From Kiritimatiellia bacterium (GTDB taxonomy: Bacteria > Verrucomicrobiota > Kiritimatiellia > RFP12 > UBA1067), in assembly GCA_900767325.1 (NCBI GenBank), contig CAAFYT010000069.1, forward strand, positions 1 to 45,930: a stretch of DNA of 45,930 nucleotides, read 5' to 3'. This document shows, in pieces, positions 16,045 through 22,824 of this stretch (the first letter of the stretch is position 1; each line of letters starts with the position of its first letter). Both the position numbers and the translations under genes were made by a program. The notes under the pieces are model-generated. The model made no database searches and was not told the origin of the DNA. It worked only from the letters and a program-made list of their open reading frames with translations.

Positions 16045-17191
16045 TCTTCGGCGAAGTGGGCGTCTGGGATGCGGCTTTGTCCAGCTGGAGGCGAAGGGCG
16101 TGGTCGCGGTAGAGCTGCAGGAGCCCCTGGATCGCGAGGCCGTTCTGCGCGTAGAGACGCGATGGATTGTGGTCGTGGCCGAACATGCGGCTCGCCATGA
16201 CGCGAACCGGGCGGGAGATGTCTTCGGGGGGCAGCCAATCCGGAATCGATGCGATGCGTTCCTCGGCGAGGGCGAAGGGCACGATGACGTTGCAGAGAAT
16301 GGCCGCCGCGCGGCCGCGCCCCATGTAATGCCGACCGCAAATGGCGGCGATCAGTCGGCGACACGCGCCCTTGGAGAAATCGGCGAGATCGATGGCCTCG
16401 ATCATGGGCGTTGACGTGAAGATGTGGGCGGCGTCGACTAGCCGTTTCTTCGGCAGATTGCTGGGGCGGCAGCTTTCGTAGTCCCAATCCTCGAATCCAC
16501 CGGCCGCGAGCAGGGCCTCTTCGGCGATCTTTGCGTTTCGCAGCAGGCAGGCGAGCGGCACGCGTTCGGAGACATGGCGAAACTGGGCGGAGTTCTTCTT
16601 GTAGCCGAGAGCGGTCATGACCTCTTCGTAGAAGACCTGTCGGCGCATGTTCCGTCGCGCACCCAGCCGCCCCAGGATGCGCCGCGCCTTCATCCGCAAC
16701 CGATGCTTGCCGGCCAATTGGAGCAGGCGGCGCGCGGCCTCGGGGTCGCCTGCGGTCAGCTCCGTTCGCGTACGCTCCGCGTCCGAGATGTGCGCGTAGG
16801 GATAGGCGGTCAGGTCGATCTGCTCCGGCGCGAATGCGCTCTTCGATTGCATGAAACGGCCCAGCCAGAGCGAAATCGCCTCGGGCGGGAGCGTCTTGGG
16901 AGCCGGGCCATCGTGCCAGGTCACATGGGCGATCACGTTCCGATAGCGCGGATCGGAGCCGTGCCGATGGAAGTCCCAATCGGCGGGGCAGAGGTGTATT
17001 TCGACATCGCCGACGCGTCGCCTGCCGCCGATCTCCAGAACGGCGTCCCTGAAATCAGGGCCTGCCTCAAGATTCCATTCGCCGGGGGTTATGACCTTTA
17101 CCTCGACCTCCTGCGGCGTGTAGAGCTTCGCCGGACGAAGGGCGTTGTCAAACCAGATTGCCTGGATGTGTCGTTCAGTCAGAGTTTTCAT
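16025..17191 (-). CDS. DUF2851 family protein
   Basis: A 388-aa protein recognised as DUF2851 from its N-terminal pattern: ERHIQAIWF, then GEWNLEAGPDFRDAVLEI and GDVEIHLCPADW. The start at 17191 (MKTLTERH) is chosen because the family begins there; it overlaps the 3' end of recA by 17 bp, so translation is probably coupled. The family has no established biochemical role. Being last in a ComM-YraN-RecA set suggests a DNA-related task, but that is only context. No signal peptide or membrane segment is seen. Confidence 0.87.
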   Translation of the reverse strand: MKTLTERHIQAIWFDNALRPAKLYTPQEVEVKVITPGEWNLEAGPDFRDAVLEIGGRRRVGDVEIHLCPADWDFHRHGSDPRYRNVIAHVTWHDGPAPKTLPPEAISLWLGRFMQSKSAFAPEQIDLTAYPYAHISDAERTRTELTAGDPEAARRLLQLAGKHRLRMKARRILGRLGARRNMRRQVFYEEVMTALGYKKNSAQFRHVSERVPLACLLRNAKIAEEALLAAGGFEDWDYESCRPSNLPKKRLVDAAHIFTSTPMIEAIDLADFSKGACRRLIAAICGRHYMGRGRAAAILCNVIVPFALAEERIASIPDWLPPEDISRPVRVMASRMFGHDHNPSRLYAQNGLAIQGLLQLYRDHALRLQLDKAASQTPTSPKIRDAPR

Positions 17192-18095
17192 GGTGGGTGG
17201 TTTCGCGCGGAATGCCGCAGGAATAGAGGAGATCGAACTCGGCGTCCGCAAGGGCGGGTTGGGGCTCGGCCCTGCCGGAGGTTCCGGCCCTGCCGGCGGC
17301 TCCGGCCCTGCCGGCGGAAGTGTTCTTCACCACGCGGACGCGGGTGCGATTGCCGATGATGACGCCGGATGGAGCGCTGATCATTCCGATGCGCTGGACC
17401 TGCAGCCGACAGGCGGCGCGGAGCTTCAGGGCCTTGCCGCCGGGCGTCATTTCGGGGTTGCCGGCCAGCGCGCCGATCCGATCCCTCACCTGGTTGAGGA
17501 AAATGCAGAGCGTGTTGGATTTCGCCAGGGCCGAGGCGATCCTCCGCAACGCCTGCGACAGGATGCGCGCCTGCAAGCCGCTGGCAGGGTCGAAACCATC
17601 GATTTCGGCCTGCGGCGTGAGCGCGGCAACGGAATCGACCACGATGACGTCGACCGCACCGGATTTCGCCATCCGCTCGCAGATCGTAAGGGCTTCCTCG
17701 GCGCTGGTTGGCTGCGCGACGATGAGGTCGTCGAGATCCACGCCGATGCGTTTCGCATAGGCGGGGTCGAGAGCGTGCTCCACATCGATGTAGACGCTGG
17801 CTCCGGCCCTGCCGGTGGTTCCGGCCCTGCCGGCGGCTCCGAGCTGCTGTGCGGAGGCGATCACGCCGAGGGCGAGAGTGGTCTTGCCCGAGGATTCGTG
17901 GCCGAAGAACTCGACGATCCGCCCCCTCGGCAGTCCGCCGCTACCGAGGGCCTTGTCCAGCGGCCGGCATCCCGTGGGAATGACCTTTGGCGATTTCCTG
18001 AACGAGTCGCCCAGGTGGCCAATGGACGAGTTGCCGAATTCGCGCCGGATGAAGCCGAGCACTTCGTCGAGCGTCATGGCGAGCCGGGGGATCAT
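17175..18095 (-). CDS. recA: RecA recombinase with two repeat insertions and a short C-terminus
   Basis: RecA forms filaments on single-stranded DNA and drives strand exchange. The core is intact: Walker A GHESSGKT (65-72), VEHALDP with the catalytic Glu106, loop L1 SGLQARILSQAL and loop L2 NQVRDRIGALAGNPEMTPGG. Two things are odd. First, Gly/Arg/Ala-rich insertions occur at about residues 86-99 and 259-284, both encoded by the same 18-bp DNA repeat. Second, the protein stops at residue 306, shortly after LLYSCGIPRE, so the usual ~75-residue C-terminal domain is missing. The start ATG overlaps the yraN stop (ATGA). It may be the only RecA with lineage-specific changes, or a second, specialised copy; the window cannot decide. 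Confidence 0.9.
   Translation of the reverse strand: MIPRLAMTLDEVLGFIRREFGNSSIGHLGDSFRKSPKVIPTGCRPLDKALGSGGLPRGRIVEFFGHESSGKTTLALGVIASAQQLGAAGRAGTTGRAGASVYIDVEHALDPAYAKRIGVDLDDLIVAQPTSAEEALTICERMAKSGAVDVIVVDSVAALTPQAEIDGFDPASGLQARILSQALRRIASALAKSNTLCIFLNQVRDRIGALAGNPEMTPGGKALKLRAACRLQVQRIGMISAPSGVIIGNRTRVRVVKNTSAGRAGAAGRAGTSGRAEPQPALADAEFDLLYSCGIPRETTHHENSD
17265..17320. repeat. Three 18-bp repeat units inside recA (C-terminal side)
   Basis: The core CGGCCCTGCCGG occurs at 17267, 17285 and 17303, exactly 18 bp apart. Each unit contains the inverted repeat CCGGC-CCT-GCCGG. In the recA frame it encodes GRAG-type hexapeptides between the conserved VRVVKN and AEFDLLY segments. The same unit occurs at 17801-17840. 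Confidence 0.9.
17801..17840. repeat. Two 18-bp repeat units inside recA (N-terminal side)
   Basis: The core CGGCCCTGCCGG occurs at 17804 and 17822. It adds AAGRAGTTGRAGA to the loop between VIASAQQLG and VYIDVEHALDP, where other RecA proteins have only two or three residues. The unit is the same as at 17265-17320, and the frame is preserved because the unit is 18 bp long. Confidence 0.9.
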
Positions 18096-18535
18096 GACTG
18101 CTCCCAGTGGACGAAACGATCGGGCATCGCGAACAGGCGCACATTGCGGATGTGGTCGATGACGGGGCTCCCGTTCTCCGGAACGCCATGGATCTCCACG
18201 ACGTCGAACCTGATCGCTCCGAGCCACCTGTTGATGCGCCGCCAGGCGTTGCAGGCCCGCAGGAGGTTCTTGCGTTTCTGGCGCGTGATGCTTCGCAGGC
18301 GGTGCGCGTATTGCGAGAAGGAGGCGTGCTGCTTGACCTCGATGAAGACCATCGTATCGCGCGGACGATCCCAGGCGATGATGTCGATCTCCAGGCGGTT
18401 GTCCCTTTCGCACGGGCGGGAGTTGCGCTCGATTATCTCGTAGCCGTGGCAACGGAGGTAGTCCGTTGCCACGCGTTCGCCCCATTTGCCGTGGGCGACG
18501 CCGATGTTTTCGGCCTTGTGCGGGCGAAGCGTCAT
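18092..18535 (-). CDS. yraN: YraN family (UPF0102) nuclease-like protein
   Basis: A 147-aa protein with the UPF0102 core: an early Gly-Glu helix (GKWGERVATDYL), then LEIDIIAW and MVFIEVK. This is the Asp...Glu-x-Lys constellation of the restriction-endonuclease-like fold. The family is often found near recombination or RNase H genes, and its exact substrate is not established. Both ends use four-base overlaps: its ATG overlaps the stop of the preceding gene and its stop overlaps the recA ATG, so it is translationally coupled in this operon. Length is near the family norm of about 120 plus an N-terminal extension. Confidence 0.88.
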   Translation of the reverse strand: MTLRPHKAENIGVAHGKWGERVATDYLRCHGYEIIERNSRPCERDNRLEIDIIAWDRPRDTMVFIEVKQHASFSQYAHRLRSITRQKRKNLLRACNAWRRINRWLGAIRFDVVEIHGVPENGSPVIDHIRNVRLFAMPDRFVHWEQS

Positions 18536-19107
18536 TCGGCGGCCTCGGCTTCGCGTGCGGTGCGTTCGGGGCTCCGCTTTTCGATCAGCATGGGGATGCC
18601 GAAGCAGACGATGGAGATGGAGCCGGATATCGCCTCGCAGAGTCCGAGGGCTTCGGTCGGGCTGAACAAGATGTGCGAGAAGCGGTCCTCGCTGCCGTCC
18701 GTGGAGGTTCGGCGAAGCTCCAGCGAGTAGCCGGAATCCATGTTGGCGCAATGGTGCAGCTTGATGTGGGTCGTTGTGCGCGGGGTTCTGTGGAAGAGTC
18801 CCTTGCCGTCGTTGATCGCCTCGCATTCTCCCCGCAGAACCTGGAGGATGCCGCACAAGTCGATGAAGTTGAGCTTGACGCAGATCGCGTGCTCCCAGTC
18901 GAAGCGCGGGAACGTCGGGTTGGGGGCGTTGCGGTTGCCGATCGTCAGCTGGTTGGCGACGTTCATCATGATCGAGCCGTCGCTCGAGTCGTGCGCGGGG
19001 TGGAGAGTCAGTTGCACGGCGCAACCGGTTCCCTTGCCGTTGGCATGGTAGAACGACAGACTCGGGCGATACGTTCCGATGCGGGAGGTGTCGGGTTTTT
19101 TCTGCAT
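18532..19107 (-). CDS. Conserved protein of unknown function, possible ssDNA-binding
   Basis: A 191-aa soluble protein. It has alternating beta stretches (CAVQLTLHPA, SIMMNVANQLTI, HAICVKLNFIDLCGILQVL) and ends with an FSPTEALGLCEAI helix. This layout recalls the Whirly/PUR-alpha type of single-strand nucleic-acid-binding folds, but I cannot confirm it from the sequence. Position between comM and yraN-recA supports a role in handling single-stranded DNA. The start at 19107 is preceded by AAAGGA on the minus strand, and the stop overlaps the yraN ATG. It may substitute for SSB or DprA-like functions; this is speculative. Confidence 0.7.
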   Translation of the reverse strand: MQKKPDTSRIGTYRPSLSFYHANGKGTGCAVQLTLHPAHDSSDGSIMMNVANQLTIGNRNAPNPTFPRFDWEHAICVKLNFIDLCGILQVLRGECEAINDGKGLFHRTPRTTTHIKLHHCANMDSGYSLELRRTSTDGSEDRFSHILFSPTEALGLCEAISGSISIVCFGIPMLIEKRSPERTAREAEAAE

Positions 19108-19154
19108 GGTGGGGTTTCCTTTCGTTTTGTCTGTTTGTTTTTGTTCGGGACGAG

Positions 19155-20705
19155 TCAAACCCAGAAGGAGTTTTCCTCGCCATCGAGTTTGCGATAGGCC
19201 AGAGCGCCGAAGATGTGCTCGTCGCGCACGGATTCGGATTCGGCGAGGTCGGCGAGCGTTCGCGCGACGCGGAGCACCTTGTCGTAGGCGCGGGCGGAGA
19301 GGTTGAGGCGTTCGATCATCCGGACGAGCCGCGAGCAGTCGGCTGCGGTGAAGCGGCAGGCGTCGGGCAGGTCGCGGCTTCTGACCTCGGCGTTGGTGTG
19401 AACGCCGGAAAGGCCTTTGTAGCGCGCGCTCTGGCGGGCGCGGGCGGCGAGCACGCGTTCGCGTATGGTGCGGCTGTCTTCGCCCCTTGCCATGACCGGC
19501 AACCGCTCGACCTCGACCGGAGGAACCTCGATCTGGATGTCGATTCGGTCGAGCAGCGGGCCCGAGACGCGGCTTTGGTACTTGATGATGGCGCTCATCG
19601 GGCAGCGGCAGGAGTGGCGGCGGTCGTTGTAGTAGCCGCAGGGACAGGGGTTCATGGCCGCGACCAGCATGAACTTGGAGGGGAAGTCGTAGGCGGCGGC
19701 GGCGCGCGACACGGCAACATGGCCGTCTTCGAGCGGCTGGCGCAGAACCTCGAGCGCGGCGCGCGGAAACTCCGCGAATTCGTCGAGGAAGAGAACTCCG
19801 CGATGCGCGAGCGAGACTTCTCCCGGCACGGGACGCGAGCCACCGCCCAGGAGGGCGATGGAGCTTACCGTGTGGTGCGGGGCGCGGAATGGACGCTTCC
19901 TGACGAAGCCCTCCACGCCTTTCGAGAGCCCGGCGACCGAATGGATGCGGGAGACCTCGATCGCCTCGTCGACGCTCAGCGGGGGGAGAATGGAGGGAAT
20001 GCGGCGCGCGAGCATCGTCTTGCCGGAGCCGGGCGAACCGATCATCAGGATGTTGTGGCCTCCCGCGACGGCGACCTCGATCGCCTTGCGCGCGTCGGTC
20101 TGGCCCTTGATGTCCGCGAAATCGTCCGCGAAATCGTCCGCGCCATCGATCAGGGCGCCGAGATCGGTGAAGCGCGGTTCGATCGTGCATTCGCCATTGA
20201 GGAACATCACCGCCTCCTGCAAGGTGCCGACGGGAATCACGTCGATGCCGGAAACGACGCTTGCCTCGCGTGCGTTTTCACACGGCACGAGGATGGCCCG
20301 CTTGCCGATGCGGCGCATTTCGAGGACCATCGGCAGAACGCCGTGGACCTTTCGGACCTCGCCGGAGAGCGCGAGCTCGCCGACCAGGGCGAATTCGTCC
20401 AGATGCTCGTTGCGGATGCGCCCGGTTGCCTTCAGGAGACTGACGGCGATCGGCAGGTCGAAACTCGGACCTTCCTTCTTCAGGTCCGCCGGGGCGAGGT
20501 TGACGGTGATGTCATATTCCATCTTCCTGGCGGCGAGGCCCTGATTCCGGAGTGCGGTCGGGATGCGATCCTTCGCCTCCTTCACCGCCGCATCGGGGAG
20601 ACCGACGATAGCGAACTGACTGACGCCGATGGAGGAATTGACCTCGATCTCGACTGCACGCGCCTCCACGCCGTAGATCGCGGCGGAATAGCATTTTGCC
20701 AACAT
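19155..20705 (-). CDS. comM: ComM/YifB Mg-chelatase-like AAA ATPase
   Basis: A 516-aa protein of the YifB/ComM family, a hexameric helicase that promotes branch migration during natural transformation. The N-terminal Lon-protease-like domain carries GLPDAAVKEAKDRI and the NLAPADLKKEG stretch. Walker A is GSPGSGKT (223-230) and Walker B-like VLFLDEFAEF follows. The NPCPCGYYND and CRCP stretch supplies the family's cysteine cluster. A local duplication, DDFADDFAD (about 190-198), results from a 12-bp DNA repeat just before the ATPase domain. The minus-strand leader has AAGGAG about 8 nt from the ATG, with a hairpin (20722-20738) just upstream. It heads the operon leading to recA. Confidence 0.93.
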   Translation of the reverse strand: MLAKCYSAAIYGVEARAVEIEVNSSIGVSQFAIVGLPDAAVKEAKDRIPTALRNQGLAARKMEYDITVNLAPADLKKEGPSFDLPIAVSLLKATGRIRNEHLDEFALVGELALSGEVRKVHGVLPMVLEMRRIGKRAILVPCENAREASVVSGIDVIPVGTLQEAVMFLNGECTIEPRFTDLGALIDGADDFADDFADIKGQTDARKAIEVAVAGGHNILMIGSPGSGKTMLARRIPSILPPLSVDEAIEVSRIHSVAGLSKGVEGFVRKRPFRAPHHTVSSIALLGGGSRPVPGEVSLAHRGVLFLDEFAEFPRAALEVLRQPLEDGHVAVSRAAAAYDFPSKFMLVAAMNPCPCGYYNDRRHSCRCPMSAIIKYQSRVSGPLLDRIDIQIEVPPVEVERLPVMARGEDSRTIRERVLAARARQSARYKGLSGVHTNAEVRSRDLPDACRFTAADCSRLVRMIERLNLSARAYDKVLRVARTLADLAESESVRDEHIFGALAYRKLDGEENSFWV

Positions 20706-20770
20706 GTTCCAAGCTCCTTTCCGTTCCTTCGGGGAACGCGGAACAGTATGGCATTTTTCCTAAGGGCGTG

Positions 20771-20857
20771 GCGTGAAGACGGCGTGAGTTTTGCGTGTGT
20801 TTTTCTTCACGCCGTCTTCACGCGCGCTTCACGCCGTCTTCACGCGCGCTTCACGCC
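20771..20857. repeat. 22-bp direct repeats plus matching inverted copy
   Basis: A 22-bp unit, CTTCACGCCGT then CTTCACGCGCG, occurs at 20805-20826 and 20827-20848, with a third start at 20849-20857. An inverted copy at 20771-20787 pairs perfectly over 17 bp with 20807-20823 around a 19-nt loop. The element abuts the stop codon of the response-regulator gene and precedes comM. It has no U-tract, so it may act as an mRNA-stability element, an attenuator or a protein-binding site. Confidence 0.75.
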
Positions 20858-21538
20858 TTACTTGACGAGGTAGTAACCCGCGCCGATGACGTTGACGATC
20901 ATCTCGCCGGCCTTGCCAAGCTTTCGGCGCAGGTTTTTCATGTGGGTTCTGAGCGAACTGACTTCGCCAACGTAGCCCTCGCCATGCAAGGCGGCGAAGA
21001 GGGTTTCAAGCGGAACGATTTCGCCGCGCTTTGCGTTGAGCGAGCGGATGAGACAGGTTTCGTGAGCCGTGAGCTGTTCTTTGCGGGAGCCCTCGACAAC
21101 CATCCGCGAATCGAGATCGATTGTCACCGCGCCGAGTACGATGCGGCTGGAGGAGGAGATTCGGGGCGGAATGGAACTTGCGCGAGCGAGTGCGCGGCGG
21201 ATGCGCGCGATGAGAACGGAGTTGTCGGCCGTCTTCGAGATGTAGTCATCCGCGCCGAGGCCGATGCCGCGAACTTCGTCGGCATCGGAGGTAAGGGCGG
21301 TCAGGAAGATGATCGGAACGTCTCGGTCGATCTTTCGCATCTTCTCGCAGGCGCAGAAGCCGTTCGTGCGCGGCATCATCACGTCCATGAGAACGAGATC
21401 CGGGCGGCTTTCGGAGAACTTGACGAGCGCCTCTTCGCCATTTCGGGCGGTCGTTACGCCGTAGCCCTCGCCCGTGAGGAGGGTGCGCAGCGCGGTGCGG
21501 ATCGCCGATTCGTCCTCGACTACGAGAATCGTTCGCAT
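20858..21538 (-). CDS. OmpR-type response regulator
   Basis: A 226-aa two-domain regulator. The receiver domain begins at MRTILVVEDE. It has the acidic pair Glu8-Asp9, the phosphoacceptor Asp52 in LVLMDVMMPR, the Thr in FLTALT and the Lys in YISKTA. The C-terminal winged helix has the FSxxE-like TAHETCLIRSL and the end motif VIGAGYYLVK. No histidine kinase is in the window, so the partner is encoded elsewhere. It begins 4 bp after the stop of the preceding secreted-protein gene, so the two are co-transcribed. The start at 21538 is chosen because the receiver fold begins there. Targets are unknown; the repeats just downstream are a possible binding region. Confidence 0.92.
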   Translation of the reverse strand: MRTILVVEDESAIRTALRTLLTGEGYGVTTARNGEEALVKFSESRPDLVLMDVMMPRTNGFCACEKMRKIDRDVPIIFLTALTSDADEVRGIGLGADDYISKTADNSVLIARIRRALARASSIPPRISSSSRIVLGAVTIDLDSRMVVEGSRKEQLTAHETCLIRSLNAKRGEIVPLETLFAALHGEGYVGEVSSLRTHMKNLRRKLGKAGEMIVNVIGAGYYLVK

Positions 21539-21542
21539 CGCG

Positions 21543-22748
21543 TCAATCGGCGGGGTCGAACACGAGCTTCGCGCGCCAATCGCCCGAGAGCTCCGGCCAC
21601 TTCGTGACGAGCGCAAAGTCGTCCGCCACGAACACTTCGAACCCTTCCGGCGCAGAGATGAGTCGCCGCCCCTTGGCCGCCTTTTCGAAGATGATCGGCA
21701 GCGGCCTTTCGCCCTCTTGCCAACGCGGCAGCGGCGCGCGCGCGGCGCCGATCTTCTGCGCGGGGTCGCCATAGAGAACCGTTCCGTCGAGATCCCAGAG
21801 CTTGCCCATCCAATCCTTGCTTTTCGGCTTTGTCGAGGGGAGGGTGCGGATCAGGTTCTGGTTCGCCGTGTACCAGCTTTCGGTCAGCGGCAGCCGGAGG
21901 GTGCTGAAGTAGTGCCAGGTTCCCCACCCGATTTCGCCGTACCACGTTTCCTTTATATAGCCGAAGAACTGGTTGACCTTTCCCCAGCCGAGAGCCGTCA
22001 TGGCCATATTGAGGGCGGGGGACGAAGCCGCAGGGGAAAGTTGCGGAGGGGTGTGGGCGTTGTCGGCGATGAGGCAGTTGCCGGGGGCGATCCATACTTT
22101 TTCGCGCGTGGGCGCGGCGAGTGCCGAGCCGGCGGATGTGCGAAAGCCCGTTGAGGTTGAGGCAGGAGGGAAGAGATTGCCCTTCGAGAAGGGCATTTCG
22201 AGGTTGAATTGGGTTGCGTGGGACGAGGTTACGATGAGGTCGGGGTCGAGTTCGTTCCAACGTTGGGCGAAGATGCCCGAGATGTCGCCCTCGGGGGTTG
22301 CGTCGCGTGCGGCATCGGAGAAGCACATGACCTTGCCGGTTGCGAGGTCTTGGCTGACGCCGGTCGTCGCGAGGATGTTTCGGATCTCGCGGGGTTCGGA
22401 GGAGGTGGCGATGCGCAGCGCGTCCGTCGAAGTCGGGGCGGAGAGAATCGACCAGATGGCGTCGTGGAAGGGATCGTCATCGAGCTCGCGCATCATGCGA
22501 TGGAGGGCGAAGCAGGTCTGGGCGTCGAACTCGTCCGAACGAAGGACGAAGCAGCAGTAACGCGGCGCGGCGGCGCGGATTTCGGCGAGGGCGTTGGTCA
22601 CGGAGGCGGTCGAGAGCGTCGTCACGGCCATGTCCGCGTGCTTGGCGGCGAGGGCGCTGGCGACATTGGCCCAGTCGGGCAGACGGGCGGTCGAGGTCGA
22701 GAGCACGATGAGGAGGGAGGCTGCGAAGAAGCAGGAGTTGTTTTTCAT
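21543..22748 (-). CDS. Exported protein of unknown function, possibly a clan CD cysteine-peptidase relative
   Basis: A 401-aa protein. The start at 22748 gives a signal peptide (MKNNSCFFAASLLIVLSTS) and lies only 6 nt from a minus-strand TATAAT, so upstream in-frame codons are rejected. The middle carries DLIVTSSHATQFNLEMPF and, later, VWIAPGNCLIADN and WGKVNQFFGYIKETWYGEIG. The spacing of a His in a small-residue turn and a Cys in a GNC turn, each after a hydrophobic strand, is reminiscent of the His/Cys pair of gingipain-like (C25) peptidases. I consider this a hypothesis only. It is transcribed together with the response regulator that follows 4 bp later. Confidence 0.82.
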   Translation of the reverse strand: MKNNSCFFAASLLIVLSTSTARLPDWANVASALAAKHADMAVTTLSTASVTNALAEIRAAAPRYCCFVLRSDEFDAQTCFALHRMMRELDDDPFHDAIWSILSAPTSTDALRIATSSEPREIRNILATTGVSQDLATGKVMCFSDAARDATPEGDISGIFAQRWNELDPDLIVTSSHATQFNLEMPFSKGNLFPPASTSTGFRTSAGSALAAPTREKVWIAPGNCLIADNAHTPPQLSPAASSPALNMAMTALGWGKVNQFFGYIKETWYGEIGWGTWHYFSTLRLPLTESWYTANQNLIRTLPSTKPKSKDWMGKLWDLDGTVLYGDPAQKIGAARAPLPRWQEGERPLPIIFEKAAKGRRLISAPEGFEVFVADDFALVTKWPELSGDWRAKLVFDPAD

Positions 22749-22754
22749 GGCGGT

Positions 22755-22788
22755 ATTATAGCATATTTCGAGTGAATTATGGTATAAT
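22755..22788. promoter_or_regulatory. Back-to-back extended -10 promoters
   Basis: On the minus strand TGC-TATAAT (22763 to 22755) ends 6 nt before the ATG at 22748, predicting a leaderless mRNA. On the plus strand TGG-TATAAT (22780-22788) serves the greA gene at 22825, which keeps a normal ribosome site GGGAGGAG. The two -10 boxes are 22 bp apart, so the promoters must compete or be co-regulated. Neither has a good -35. Confidence 0.7.
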
Positions 22789-22824
22789 ACACGCCGCTTC
22801 AATTTCAACAAACGGGAGGAGATT

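Noticed and set aside
20721..20745. LexA-type SOS box upstream of comM
   Set aside because: GTTCC/GGAAC words are present, but as a hairpin (CGTTCC/GGAACG) next to the ribosome site, not as a GAAC-N4-GTTC or CTG-N10-CAG operator.
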